From assembly GCA_038210275.1 (NCBI GenBank), contig JBBQWV010000002.1, positions 124,001 through 188,000 on the forward strand: a stretch of 64,000 bases of DNA, given 5' to 3'. Below the pieces are notes generated by a model, which worked only from the letters and a program-made list of their open reading frames with translations, was not told the DNA's origin and did not search any database. Origin of the DNA: PALSA-1296 sp038210275. GTDB lineage: Bacteria; Bacteroidota; Ignavibacteria; Palsa-1295. A program made the translations under genes and the position numbers. Numbering within the stretch: position 1 is the first letter of the stretch; every line of letters starts with the position of its first letter. Positions 1 to 9,352 of the stretch are shown piece after piece.

Positions 1-140
1 CCCGCTTCAATTCCGATATAATTTCGTGAACTGATAAGCGACGGGTCGCGCTGTGAGAAGCCCTTTCCGATGAAGAACGGACAGAGAGCGAGGATAATAA
101 TACAAAGTGCTGTTTTTCGTGAGATTGATATGAAATTCAT
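1..140 (-). CDS. Signal-peptide protein, N-terminus only (partial)
   Basis: An open frame runs on the minus strand from an ATG at 138-140 to the window edge, giving 46 residues. It begins MNFISISRKTALCIIILAL, a basic n-region and hydrophobic core, and continues to a likely cleavage site near GFSQ, followed by the start of a mature chain (RDPSLISSRNYIGIEAG). That pattern is a Sec signal peptide and the mature start is compatible with an outer-membrane barrel, but too little is present to name it. The gene continues beyond position 1. It is divergent from the tRNA-Glu gene. Confidence 0.6.
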   Translation of the reverse strand, partial: MNFISISRKTALCIIILALCPFFIGKGFSQRDPSLISSRNYIGIEA

Positions 141-251
141 AGGTAAATGAAAGGTTTAGAATACAAAAATACAAAATTTTCAAGGGTAAGACCCAAAAAG
201 GAACCCCTCGCAGTCAAAATATGTAGTATTGCCCGTTAGAATAAAGCATCT

Positions 252-323
252 GGCGCGTTCATCTAGCGGCTAGGATACCGCCCTCTCAAGGCGGGTACAC
301 GGGTTCGATTCCCGTACGCGCTA
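252..323 (+). tRNA. tRNA-Glu (anticodon CTC)
   Basis: A complete cloverleaf can be folded: the 7-bp acceptor GGCGCGT/ACGCGCT (first pair G-U), a D arm with AGCGGCTAGGAT, a 5-bp anticodon stem CCGCC/GGCGG with loop CTCTCAA placing CTC at positions 34-36, and a T arm CGGG-TTCGATT-CCCG. Discriminator is A and CCA is not encoded. The layout matches bacterial tRNA-Glu closely. It stands alone between two minus-strand genes. Confidence 0.95.
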
Positions 324-339
324 CTCATAAAAGCAAGTT

Positions 340-786
340 CTAATTCATCGTATCCCGCGGTGCTCCTCTTTTGATCCAACTAACGATTGCATCGATCTCA
401 TTCTGTGGAATTGATTCCTTTCGAGATGGCATCGGATCGCCATAAAGAATACTCGAAGTTGTTAATTTCAGTTTATAGACTAAGTAACTTGCATCGGGAT
501 CGCCAGGAATAACTAATCCTTTGAATTGCTCGGCAACAATATCACTTTGAATTTTATGATTGAATAGTAATTGGTTATAAGCGCTATCTGCTTGAAGGGA
601 TAATAGTGCCTTAGGTGGAACAATGTTACTTATATCCCCATCATGACAAGCCGAAATGCACGATCTATTAAATGTCCGCTGCTGAATATCGTAAAATTTA
701 TCGGAAAGTACGGGTAACGGTTGCACCGTATATACACAGCCGGCTATTACTATTACGATAAAGCAAAAAAAATATTTCGTCATCAA
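340..786 (-). CDS. Lipoprotein with C-x3-C-H haem-site motif (cytochrome c-like)
   Basis: 148 residues. The N-terminus is a lipoprotein signal with lipobox VIAGC (Cys17), so the protein should be anchored in an envelope membrane facing the periplasm or the outside. Residues 43-48 read C-ISA-C-H, a haem c attachment-like motif with three rather than two residues between the cysteines. The downstream part (PGDPDASYL, then DPMPS with Met119 as a possible axial ligand, then IDAIVSWIKRGAP) fits the small cytochrome-like domain seen in bacterial proteins carrying similar CxxxCH sites. It is the last gene of a minus-strand block after two ASPIC/UnbV proteins (23 bp gap). The start could be the first or second Met. 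Haem binding is inferred from the motif only. Confidence 0.65.
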   Translation of the reverse strand: MMTKYFFCFIVIVIAGCVYTVQPLPVLSDKFYDIQQRTFNRSCISACHDGDISNIVPPKALLSLQADSAYNQLLFNHKIQSDIVAEQFKGLVIPGDPDASYLVYKLKLTTSSILYGDPMPSRKESIPQNEIDAIVSWIKRGAPRDTMN

Positions 787-809
787 ACACTTTTTTCTAC
801 CTAAAAAAA

Positions 810-2750
810 TTATTCCTTAATAAATTGCTTGGTGATAGATTTACCTTCGGATGTGATTCGTAGATTATAACATCCGGGCTTTAAATTGCTGATCGAAACA
901 GTGAATGCGTTCTCTGTTCCTGTTATATCGGTATGCTTAATTCCCAGCAAATCGAATATTTCAAAATGTTTTTGTACTTCAGGCTGTAAATTCTGAATCT
1001 TCAAAAAATCATTTGCGGGATTTGGATACACTCTTGCTGACGAAGCAGATTTATTTGTTCTGACAAAGCCGTTCGTGTGAAGAGGTGTAAGCGAAATAAG
1101 TTTTGGATTCGGTTTTGGCTCCGTATTTTCCATTATATAATATAAGTGGTCTGCCGAAATATTATAATAGTGGTCAATCTGACGATTACGTGCTGAATCA
1201 GCTGGCCAAAAAACATTTATAGAATCAGCCTTCGTATATGTGCCCATACCAACGTAAGCAGTTAGCGAACCGATTGAACCCATTCCGCCGCCGGTTGATA
1301 TTTGACGAGAGCGTACAGCGCCACCTGCCCAAACATCGGCGATCGTCCCGATACCTTCGGCTGCAGTGCGTCTTGCAGTAAATTTAAGTTGAAGCCAATG
1401 CCCGCTATTGGCATCGGGTGTAATATTATGAAAAAGTTTGAAATCAGGAGTTGGTCCTACGAGAGGATCAGCAGCCCCGGAAGCTCCGGCAACAATATCA
1501 ACTTTTCCATCGTGATCGTAATCAAGTAATGCCGCGCCTCTGCCACGGCGATCATACATGATCCCTGAAGTGGGAGTGACATCCTCGAATGTTCCATTAC
1601 CTAAATTTCTAAGGAATCTCGAAGTATCTAATGTAAGAAGTTTTCCTGGTAGGATCTGTTGAATATGTCCGTGTAAAATGAAGCCATCTTCCCAACCATC
1701 ATTATCAAAATCTGCAAATAACGGCGTCCAAGTTACCGTTTCGATTTTGGGATTTCCTCCAACAATTCCATCTGGTATATTCGCTTGCACTCCGACATCA
1801 GTAAAAATATTATTATTATTCTGCATCAGACGCTGCTTTCCGATATTCGTCTCGTAGAAATCAAAATCACCATCCCTGTCATAATCGTTTGGTCCGATAC
1901 CCATAGAAAAAAGTTTTTGCTCCATCCCTATCTCGGAGTCAACACGAACAAAAGTGGCATGTCCGGTTTCCATCAGCATATTTTTATAGACACGGTTTGA
2001 GAGGATTTCTATTCCATAATCATTGCCGACAAACAGATCAAGGTCGCCGTCACGATCATAATCAAAAAAGAGTCCAATATTTCCGCAGCCGGTATCACCA
2101 TCGACACCAAACTCTTTTGCGCGCTCAGTGAAAGTACCATTTCCATTATTCACATAGAGCCAATCCGGAAAACCCTTAAAAGCATATCCTATTAAACTAT
2201 CTGGGTGGACAGGATTATAATAAAATTCATTTACCCATCGTGCGACAAAAAGATCGTTATATCCATCGCCGTTAAAATCACCGAATGTGGCACCGTTACT
2301 TTCGTTCTGATCAAGAGTCGAAGCCATCCCTGATGTTGAGCTTACATTCGTGAATGTGCCATCACCATTATTTTGCCAGAGAATATCGGTGTTCTGCGTT
2401 GTCGCATAGATATCGGTTAGGCCATCGTTATTAAAATCGAAAGCCGTACCTCCGCGAGTATGGGAGCGGAAATCATTATGGGTTGCGAAAAGAGAATCGG
2501 CAACATTTGTGAATGTGCCGTCGTGATTATTTCTATAGAGCTTATCATAATTAAGTCCGCCTGCCATATAGATATCATCCCATCCGTCATTATCGAAATC
2601 AATGACAACTACACCGGGACCGATATTTTGTGTGCCACCGGATTGTTGATAGATCTTCGCATCGTCTGTGGCGTCGCGAAAAAGAAATTGCGCAGAAACC
2701 GCAGTCGGCAAAAGCACAAGAAAAACTGTGAGATACAGTATTTTTTTCAT
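810..2750 (-). CDS. FG-GAP/VCBS repeat protein with ASPIC-UnbV domain and T9SS sorting domain
   Basis: 646 residues, secreted. A signal peptide (MKKILYLTVFLVLLP, cleavage near VSAQ) is followed by a series of FG-GAP/VCBS repeats with calcium-binding-like DxDxDG loops (for example DFDNDGWDDIY, DYDRDGDLDLF), which should form a beta-propeller over residues 25-440. An ASPIC/UnbV domain follows (about 450-545: GHWLQLKFTARR, GIGTIADVWAGG, STGGGMGS), then a T9SS C-terminal sorting domain (about 575-646: YPNPANDFLKI to the terminal KQFIKE). The cargo is expected on the cell surface. It is a close tandem paralogue of the gene at 2835-4814. Its substrate or ligand is unknown; carbohydrate or protein binding is usual for propellers of this class. 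Confidence 0.85.
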   Translation of the reverse strand: MKKILYLTVFLVLLPTAVSAQFLFRDATDDAKIYQQSGGTQNIGPGVVVIDFDNDGWDDIYMAGGLNYDKLYRNNHDGTFTNVADSLFATHNDFRSHTRGGTAFDFNNDGLTDIYATTQNTDILWQNNGDGTFTNVSSTSGMASTLDQNESNGATFGDFNGDGYNDLFVARWVNEFYYNPVHPDSLIGYAFKGFPDWLYVNNGNGTFTERAKEFGVDGDTGCGNIGLFFDYDRDGDLDLFVGNDYGIEILSNRVYKNMLMETGHATFVRVDSEIGMEQKLFSMGIGPNDYDRDGDFDFYETNIGKQRLMQNNNNIFTDVGVQANIPDGIVGGNPKIETVTWTPLFADFDNDGWEDGFILHGHIQQILPGKLLTLDTSRFLRNLGNGTFEDVTPTSGIMYDRRGRGAALLDYDHDGKVDIVAGASGAADPLVGPTPDFKLFHNITPDANSGHWLQLKFTARRTAAEGIGTIADVWAGGAVRSRQISTGGGMGSIGSLTAYVGMGTYTKADSINVFWPADSARNRQIDHYYNISADHLYYIMENTEPKPNPKLISLTPLHTNGFVRTNKSASSARVYPNPANDFLKIQNLQPEVQKHFEIFDLLGIKHTDITGTENAFTVSISNLKPGCYNLRITSEGKSITKQFIKE

Positions 2751-2834
2751 TCCTAAAATATAGTAATCAACGTTGTTCTATAAGTCCAAATAGCAAAAGA
2801 GTAGTTCCATATCTATGCAGAAAAGACCTGATCG

Positions 2835-4814
2835 TCAATCCTTAATAAATTGCTTCGTTATCGTATTCCCTTCTGAAGTGATTCGAAGCACATAGCATCC
2901 CTGCCTCAGACTATTAACTGATAACGAAAAACTGCTTTCCGATCCCGTTACATCAATTTGTTTGATACCGAGCAGATCGTAAATTTCAAAGTGTTTCTGA
3001 ACATCAGGCTGCAAGTTCTGCACGTGTAAAACATTCGATGCAGGGTTTGGATAAAAAACGGGTACGTTCGAACGAGAATTTACAGCTACTGCACTCGGTG
3101 GTATCACTGGCAAAAGCGAAATTAGTTTTGTATCCGGAACCGATGCCATATTTTCCATTACATAATACAAATGATCTGCTTCGATATTTTCGTAATGATC
3201 GATCTGACGATGACGATTTTTATCGCAGAGCCAAAACACATTTATTGAATCTGCTTTAGTAAATTCACCCATGCCAATGTGCTGCATCAAAGAATTCTGC
3301 GAGCCAAATCCTCCGCCGGTTGATACCTGCCTAGAATGACGAATTCCGCCAGCCCAAACATCTACGATCGTGCCGATCGCTTCTTTGGCTGTTCTTCGAG
3401 CAGTAAATCTAAACTCTAACCAATGTCCTGCATTACTTCTATCGGCAGTGATATTTTGCAGCAGGCGATAGTTCGATTTTGTTTGAAATAGATTGATACT
3501 TAAAGAAGCAAGGCATATATCAAGTTTGCCGTCATGATTAAAATCAAGATACGCCGCTCCTCTTGCCATTATATCGAGATATGCCCTCTTCCCGTTCATA
3601 TCAACCAGAGCGCTGTCGGTATAATCGCGAAAAACAGTGTCTATATTGTGAAGAAATATTGATGTATCTAATTTACTCGGATTTGAAATCCAGGGCGGAA
3701 TACCACCTTCGAATCCATGTACTATAAATCCATCTTCCCAGCCGTCGTTATCGTAGTCTGCCATGAGCGCAGTCCACGAGGTGGCATAATAGCCTACGCC
3801 GCCACGCTCGAAGCCATTCCTGAGAGGTAGTATCTGTTTACTCACATCCTTGAATGTATTGTCGCCATTATTTCTCATAAATGCTTCGGGACCTATTGAG
3901 GTCTCGTAGAAATCAAAATTACCGTCGCGATCATAATCATTCGGACCAATGCCCATATTAAACAGATGCGTCTGCAATCCGATTTGTAAGTCAACTCTCT
4001 GAAAGGTTGCCGTGCCCGTTTCCATCAACATATTTTTATACACTTGATTTGGCGTAAGCTCGACACCGAAATCATTGCCGATAAGGAGATCGAGATCGCC
4101 ATCTCTGTCATAATCAAAAAACAATGCAATATTCCCGCAGCCTGTATCGTTGCCGACGCTGAGATCACTTGCACGGTCGGTAAACGTGCCGTCACCGTTA
4201 TTGACGTAGAACCAGTCCGGAAACCCTTTATGCGCGTACCCTACCTGATTTCCGACACCGTCTTGAACAAACTTATATTCGTTCACCCACCTGGCTACAT
4301 AAAAATCATTGAAGCCATCTCCGTTAAAATCACCGAACGTTGCGCCGTTACTTTCATTTTGGTCTAAAGGAAAGTTTAAGTGAGCGTTGCGAGTTCTATC
4401 GGTAAATGTTCCGTCGCCGTTATTATGCCAAAGTATATCTCTATTTTGACAAGCGGAATAGAGATCGGGATAGCCATCGTTATCATAATCAAAGGCAATG
4501 CCTCCGCGGGGATATATACGAAAAGGATGTGGTAAAGCCCCATGAACGGCAAAATCAGGCGTAGCAATATTTTTGAAAGTACCGTCGCGCATATTGAGAA
4601 ATAACTTATCCGAATCTAAACCGCCGGGCATATAGATATCATCCCATCCGTCGCCATCAAGATCAAAGATAACCACTCCGGGACCAACATCACCGACGCC
4701 GGATGAGAGCATATAAATGCCCGTCGTCGGAGTAACATCTTTAAAAAGAAATTGTGCCGAGGTGATACCCGGCACAAAAAGAAACACAAAAAGGAGTAAT
4801 TTGAGGCGTTTCAT
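2835..4814 (-). CDS. FG-GAP/VCBS repeat protein with ASPIC-UnbV domain and T9SS sorting domain (paralogue)
   Basis: 659 residues from ATG at 4814; this start is preferred over an upstream ATG at 4829 because it gives a clean signal peptide (MKRLKLLLFVFLFVPG, cleavage near TSAQ) that matches its neighbour. The architecture is the same as the gene at 810-2750: FG-GAP repeats with DxDxDG loops (FDLDGDGWDDIYM, DYDRDGDLDLL), an ASPIC/UnbV domain (GHWLEFRFTARR, STGGGFGS), and a T9SS sorting domain (YPNPASNVLHV to KQFIKD). The two are similar over their whole length and separated by 84 bp, so they arose by tandem duplication. They lie downstream of the copper monooxygenase-like lipoprotein on the same strand. 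Confidence 0.85.
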   Translation of the reverse strand: MKRLKLLLFVFLFVPGITSAQFLFKDVTPTTGIYMLSSGVGDVGPGVVIFDLDGDGWDDIYMPGGLDSDKLFLNMRDGTFKNIATPDFAVHGALPHPFRIYPRGGIAFDYDNDGYPDLYSACQNRDILWHNNGDGTFTDRTRNAHLNFPLDQNESNGATFGDFNGDGFNDFYVARWVNEYKFVQDGVGNQVGYAHKGFPDWFYVNNGDGTFTDRASDLSVGNDTGCGNIALFFDYDRDGDLDLLIGNDFGVELTPNQVYKNMLMETGTATFQRVDLQIGLQTHLFNMGIGPNDYDRDGNFDFYETSIGPEAFMRNNGDNTFKDVSKQILPLRNGFERGGVGYYATSWTALMADYDNDGWEDGFIVHGFEGGIPPWISNPSKLDTSIFLHNIDTVFRDYTDSALVDMNGKRAYLDIMARGAAYLDFNHDGKLDICLASLSINLFQTKSNYRLLQNITADRSNAGHWLEFRFTARRTAKEAIGTIVDVWAGGIRHSRQVSTGGGFGSQNSLMQHIGMGEFTKADSINVFWLCDKNRHRQIDHYENIEADHLYYVMENMASVPDTKLISLLPVIPPSAVAVNSRSNVPVFYPNPASNVLHVQNLQPDVQKHFEIYDLLGIKQIDVTGSESSFSLSVNSLRQGCYVLRITSEGNTITKQFIKD

Positions 4815-4897
4815 ATATTCAAAGATCATTAAAAAAACTACTACAATTCCTGAGTAATTATCTGGAATTGCAGCGACTAAGCAATCAAATTTCTAAC

Positions 4898-6013
4898 TCA
4901 ATTACTATCATCATACATTGTTCGTCCATCCAAAATCCCCGGAACAAACCAGACGAAAAGATTCATGTGCTCCTCAGTTAACACGTGAGGACCGAAGTTG
5001 ATAGTCGTTGTTAATGGGTTATAATATTCCGCATGATACTTAAGAAATTCACCCTTACTAAGATCGAGTTTGATCGGTGTATCGTAGACCGAGAAAGGCG
5101 GCTCACTCCATGTTGCAGATCTGTAGATTGTTGATAGCACACTGTCTCCGCTTACATTGCCACTGGCATCATATTTTTGCTGCATTTTATCCACCCAAAA
5201 ATTCTTCCCTCTGCTATGGAAATGTCCCGTCATGCCAAGAATGTAAAGAGGTGCCGTTTTATATTGAGGATTATTCAACCAAATACAATCTTTGGTAAGA
5301 GTAGTATCTGTCATCGGCGGAAGTTTGAAAGCCGTCTTTTTTGCAAACATCATAGCGGCATGAACGAGCGAAGTGCCGGTAGGTTTCCATAAATTAATTA
5401 TCACTTTTCCTTTTCCATTAGGAGTAGTTTGATTAACCGTACCGCTATTTACATAATGATTTTCAATGACTAATGTCTGATTTGCGTCAAAATGTATACA
5501 CGTTTGCGCACCGACACTTGTGCCTTCAGTTAATTTTGGAAATTCCCAATTCAGATATGGAACCTGCGCTTCAACCATTAAATCACCTCCATTTGTACGA
5601 ACATTTGTAGCATTGAATTGGGCTTCATAGCGGACCATAACCGTGTCAACTTTGCCATCAATATGTGAAAAAACAACCGGTGCTGGAACACCGGAATCGG
5701 GTGGCCATACAAAAGCTGTCTTGTAGAGATTCATGTGATGAGTGCCTTCGTTCATTGCTATTTCGATTCTTCCTACATCGAATGGAACATTGGAAGGAAT
5801 ATTGAAATAAAAATTACCTTGAACTTCCGTTCCTGTCGGAACAGTAAAAGGTTGGACTTCAATCTGAATACCTTCTCCAGGTGGCGGAGCCTTCATCCAT
5901 ACGTTCCCATCGGCATCATTGCCATGTGTTTGGGTAACTGTTTCTGTTGATGACTTACAGCTCGAAATGACAAATGCAACGAGAAGCAAAAATAGAGGTA
6001 AGAATCTCTTCAT
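4898..6013 (-). CDS. Copper type II ascorbate-dependent monooxygenase-like lipoprotein
   Basis: 371 residues. Lipoprotein signal with lipobox ISSC (Cys19). The rest resembles the two-domain copper fold of peptidylglycine/dopamine monooxygenases. Visible candidate ligands are His92-His93 (GTHHMNLYK) and His186 (IENHYVNSG) for the first copper site, and His264 and His266 (TGHFHSRGK) with Met350 (EEHMNLFVW) for the second. In the animal enzymes the Met sits one residue earlier, so the last assignment is less sure. Family knowledge suggests O2-dependent hydroxylation of an organic substrate, but redox copper binding alone is possible. It is the first gene of a minus-strand block with two ASPIC/UnbV proteins and a CxxxCH lipoprotein, which may work together at the cell surface. 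Confidence 0.7.
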   Translation of the reverse strand: MKRFLPLFLLLVAFVISSCKSSTETVTQTHGNDADGNVWMKAPPPGEGIQIEVQPFTVPTGTEVQGNFYFNIPSNVPFDVGRIEIAMNEGTHHMNLYKTAFVWPPDSGVPAPVVFSHIDGKVDTVMVRYEAQFNATNVRTNGGDLMVEAQVPYLNWEFPKLTEGTSVGAQTCIHFDANQTLVIENHYVNSGTVNQTTPNGKGKVIINLWKPTGTSLVHAAMMFAKKTAFKLPPMTDTTLTKDCIWLNNPQYKTAPLYILGMTGHFHSRGKNFWVDKMQQKYDASGNVSGDSVLSTIYRSATWSEPPFSVYDTPIKLDLSKGEFLKYHAEYYNPLTTTINFGPHVLTEEHMNLFVWFVPGILDGRTMYDDSN

Positions 6014-6140
6014 AGTGACGAGTAAAATAATTTAAAGTGAATAATTGACTACAGCACTGCTACTATAGACACATAAACAAGCGCTGTGGTTACAAGTCTA
6101 TGGAAAAAATAAATTTTTGTGAAAAACGAGCAAGACGATA

Positions 6141-8765
6141 TTAGCTTCTTGTCTTCTTTTTTAGAATGGGCATCGGGTCAAAAGCTATCTTTTTAGAAGA
6201 TATAGGTTCTTTATTCTCATCACTTAGAGGCTTAAGCGAAAGTATCTTCGCGTATGCGCTCTCGGCTTTACCAATGGCAAGGAGCGCTTCGCGTCGGCGG
6301 CGAACTACGGAGAAGCCAAAACCCATCACCACGATCAAAATGCCAGCCCATACGAAATTAATATATGGCTTTACGAATGCCTCCACCGTCAGCACTTCCT
6401 TCACAGGCGGCGGTGGATTATCTTCATCAAGGGTTGCGATGATGATCTTGGATTTTGAACGATCTTCCAGATTCGGACGCAATTCGGCAAGCTGAATGTG
6501 ATACTTCGTGCCGGGAATAAGTACGTCTGCCTGCTTCGCTTCCCCTGTTTTCAGATTTCGAACGACAGAAAGCTCAAGTGGAATCGGTTTTGCATTCGGA
6601 TCCTTTGTACTTGTAACTTCAACATTAGCTTTCACTCTGAATGGCTGCTGCGACACCATCTTTGCCCGTTCTTCAGGAGGGAAATCGAATTCATTGAATT
6701 TGATCTTCATTGCACCACCAAAAGCAATAATGCTCTCTCCTTTTTGCAACGAATCTTTCGGCATACCGCCCTTTTCAATAACACCCATAACCGTAAAGTA
6801 CAGATCTTTCGAAGCATACTTCAAGATACCCGGATTGGCGATTGGTGATTGATGCTTATTAAAATCTGTAAAGAACCATAGCGGTCGCGCTTGTTCGATT
6901 CTTCCCTCTTTATCTTGGACATCAAGAACAAAATGATAATTCTCCGGCTCTGAGAATTCATGATGTGTATAGGTGATAGCATAATTTCCGCCAAAAGCAG
7001 ACATGGTCTCACCTTGCACCAGTGTCCCGTATTGCTTTTTCTCATACCGCGCAGAGGCGACGACTCCGAGGACAAAAAGAGCGAGACCCGCGTGAGCAAT
7101 ATACGCTCCGACAAATCGCTTATCAAATTTGAAACGAGGATAGCCAATAAAAGTAAAGGCAAGCGCAACTAAAGCAAAAAAGCCTAACCAATACAACCCA
7201 CTATCAACAATGATATCTCCGAACTTATAGTAATCACCGCCTGAAGCCACGATCATTCCAATAAAACCAATGATAAATGACCATTTGAATGCGCTCCATA
7301 TCCGCTGACGGAAATTTCCTGAACCCGATTCGTAATCAAAGCCAACGCGGGTTTTCAAGAGCTTCGCCGCAACTTCGATATTGACGAAAAGTCCGAAGCA
7401 CGCCGCAATGACGATTGTAAGATAACCCGGATCATTTAGTCCATAAGCAAATACGATCCCACCGACGATCAGAGCAAGTACAAGTGAGATCGCCGCTTTT
7501 TTTATCATCTCGGCAACACCGGATTGCTTCCATTTCAAAAGCATTGTTAGCCCGTTGACAAGTAACAGAGCGATGGCAATCGGAACATGTAGTTCACCAT
7601 AAAAACTAATCGGAAGTTTCGTTGATACAAGCGGTGCGCTTGTTCCGATAAAAACGACGAGAGCACTTGCGCACAAGATTGCCGAGCCGATTGAAAGTCC
7701 TGACTCGCGGGAAAGAATTTTATAATCACTTCCGGCAACTCTCATATCGCGCCACCTCATAATGAAAATGACAAGCGAAGAGCCGATGAAGAAAACAAGA
7801 GAGCCTTCCAACAACAATTTTATAAAATTTGTAGGAGCAGCAAATGAATGAACTGATGCATCAGAAAGAACTCCGCTTCGTGTCAGAAAAGAAGCATATA
7901 ATACAAGGGCGAAGGCAAGCAGCGTCATGCCGATATTCGTTTTTATCAAACCCCCTGTCTTTTTCTGTGTCAGCATCGTATGAACTCCGGCTAGCGTGAT
8001 TAGCCACGGCAGCAGACTTGCATTTTCTACAGGATCCCATCCCCAATAGCCACCCCAACCAAGTGTTTCATACGCCCAAAAACCTCCGAGCATAATCGCG
8101 AAACCAAGTACCATCGCAGCGCCAAGTGTCCAGGGAAGCGATGTCGTTACCCATCCTTGATAATCTCGCCTGAGTAGTCCAGCAATCGCAAATGCAAACG
8201 GCACGGCAAGAAGTGTGAAGCCGAGAAAAAGCATCGGCGGATGAATGACGATCCAGAGATTTTCAAGAGAGGGGTTAAGTCCTTTTCCATCTTGAGGAAT
8301 GACGCCAAGCAGACCTTCACCGGGATGTGCGGAATAGATAGATTCGAACGGACTATTTGCAACAAGCATCAAAGCAAGAAATGCAAAAACAGCAAGATAC
8401 ACTGCCATGACAGGTGCTTCATAGCGCTGACGCTGGGCATAAGGAATCAGAAAGATTGCAACGATTGCCGTAAATAATGCCCAAAGCATGAAGCTTCCCT
8501 CTTGGGAGGCATAGAATGTGGCAAAAAGAAGAGGCTTCGAAAGCGAGCGAGAAACGTGCTCGAACACATAATTAATATCAAAACGGTAGTTGAAGATGAG
8601 ATAGAGCAGAGTACCGGCTGCAAGAAACATTGACCAGATTGCTATATGTGTCAAGATACGCGCCGCAGTCAGGAACTGCGTTCTGCCGCTTGCAACAAGT
8701 CCGTAGAGGACCATTCCCGCAACCGCTGCCGCCAACACTACCGACATTGCAATAGAACCGATCAT
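6141..8765 (-). CDS. ccmF: Cytochrome c maturation haem lyase subunit CcmF
   Basis: 874 residues with many membrane helices. The tryptophan-rich haem-handling motif of the CcmF/CcsA family is intact around residues 225-250 (GWGGYWGWDPVENASLLPW), and a conserved histidine lies in WIVIHPPMLFLGF. A large periplasmic segment precedes the last helix, as in CcmF. The protein is longer than typical CcmF (about 650 residues), mostly through the C-terminal soluble part. CcmF transfers haem from holo-CcmE to the CxxCH site of apocytochromes c in the periplasm. ccmE lies 106 bp upstream on the same strand, with a short palindromic repeat copy in the gap. Confidence 0.93.
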   Translation of the reverse strand: MIGSIAMSVVLAAAVAGMVLYGLVASGRTQFLTAARILTHIAIWSMFLAAGTLLYLIFNYRFDINYVFEHVSRSLSKPLLFATFYASQEGSFMLWALFTAIVAIFLIPYAQRQRYEAPVMAVYLAVFAFLALMLVANSPFESIYSAHPGEGLLGVIPQDGKGLNPSLENLWIVIHPPMLFLGFTLLAVPFAFAIAGLLRRDYQGWVTTSLPWTLGAAMVLGFAIMLGGFWAYETLGWGGYWGWDPVENASLLPWLITLAGVHTMLTQKKTGGLIKTNIGMTLLAFALVLYASFLTRSGVLSDASVHSFAAPTNFIKLLLEGSLVFFIGSSLVIFIMRWRDMRVAGSDYKILSRESGLSIGSAILCASALVVFIGTSAPLVSTKLPISFYGELHVPIAIALLLVNGLTMLLKWKQSGVAEMIKKAAISLVLALIVGGIVFAYGLNDPGYLTIVIAACFGLFVNIEVAAKLLKTRVGFDYESGSGNFRQRIWSAFKWSFIIGFIGMIVASGGDYYKFGDIIVDSGLYWLGFFALVALAFTFIGYPRFKFDKRFVGAYIAHAGLALFVLGVVASARYEKKQYGTLVQGETMSAFGGNYAITYTHHEFSEPENYHFVLDVQDKEGRIEQARPLWFFTDFNKHQSPIANPGILKYASKDLYFTVMGVIEKGGMPKDSLQKGESIIAFGGAMKIKFNEFDFPPEERAKMVSQQPFRVKANVEVTSTKDPNAKPIPLELSVVRNLKTGEAKQADVLIPGTKYHIQLAELRPNLEDRSKSKIIIATLDEDNPPPPVKEVLTVEAFVKPYINFVWAGILIVVMGFGFSVVRRRREALLAIGKAESAYAKILSLKPLSDENKEPISSKKIAFDPMPILKKKTRS

Positions 8766-8800
8766 ACGCTTCGCAATTAAAAATAAAAAATATAGATTAG

Positions 8801-8843
8801 TGTCATTGCGAGGAGGGTTTTAGCCTGACGTGGCAATCTCCTC
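8801..8843. repeat. TGTCATTGCGAG-family repeat, half copy
   Basis: The segment starts TGTCATTGCGAGGAGGG and ends GACGTGGCAATCTCC, matching the left half of the longer palindromic elements at 11989-12103 and 35507-35618. It lies between ccmE and ccmF. No protein is encoded. Confidence 0.75.
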
Positions 8844-8871
8844 AGATGTGGCAGATCACTAAGTATTCTAC

Positions 8872-9255
8872 TTAGCTTTTAGCATTCGGCGCTGCACCTT
8901 CATATCTTGACGGGCATTTCGTCTGAATATCTGTTACCTGAAAAACTCCGCCTTCGACCTTACCGACGCAGACAACTTGCGGTGCGATCTCGAAATTATT
9001 TGGCTTGATGCCGACAAAACGAACAGGCATTACTACACCATTATGATCTTTCATGCTGAAAGTAAATGTCCGGGCGTTCTCGTCATATCTTGTGGGCTGA
9101 TCTTTCTCCCATTCGCCTGAGACCTGAACGCGTTTACCGGAACCTTGGGCAGTTTTGAAATCGGAGTAGTCAATCTTATTATCGACAAGTGCAAATGCTG
9201 CAATGCCAATAAAAAGCAAAGCAACAACGAGGGCAACGATATGTTTCTTTTTCAT
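8872..9255 (-). CDS. ccmE: Cytochrome c maturation haem chaperone CcmE, C-x3-Y variant
   Basis: 127 residues: a short cytoplasmic lysine-rich start, one membrane anchor (about 5-24), then the small beta-barrel OB-like domain of CcmE facing the periplasm. In the standard protein haem is bound covalently by His in an HxxxY motif; here the site reads C-PSR-Y (Cys114 to Tyr118). A Cys-for-His variant of CcmE is known from Desulfovibrio-type and archaeal Ccm systems. The start MKKKHIVALV is the only good one. It precedes ccmF on the same strand, so the two probably form an operon. Confidence 0.88.
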   Translation of the reverse strand: MKKKHIVALVVALLFIGIAAFALVDNKIDYSDFKTAQGSGKRVQVSGEWEKDQPTRYDENARTFTFSMKDHNGVVMPVRFVGIKPNNFEIAPQVVCVGKVEGGVFQVTDIQTKCPSRYEGAAPNAKS

Positions 9256-9352
9256 ACCTTAATCAAACATTTTCCATGTTTAAGAGGTTCGGATTTACCG
9301 GCAAATACCTAATCTTCAAAGATATTCTTTCCTAATTGATTATATTTGCTCC

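Noticed and set aside
6498..6852. Two plus-strand open frames inside ccmF
   Set aside because: They overlap each other and the ccmF C-terminal part; no independent evidence.
9341..9348. TATATTTG as promoter of the gene at 9353
   Set aside because: Only 5 bp before the ATG, which would need a leaderless message; the match may be chance in AT-rich DNA.
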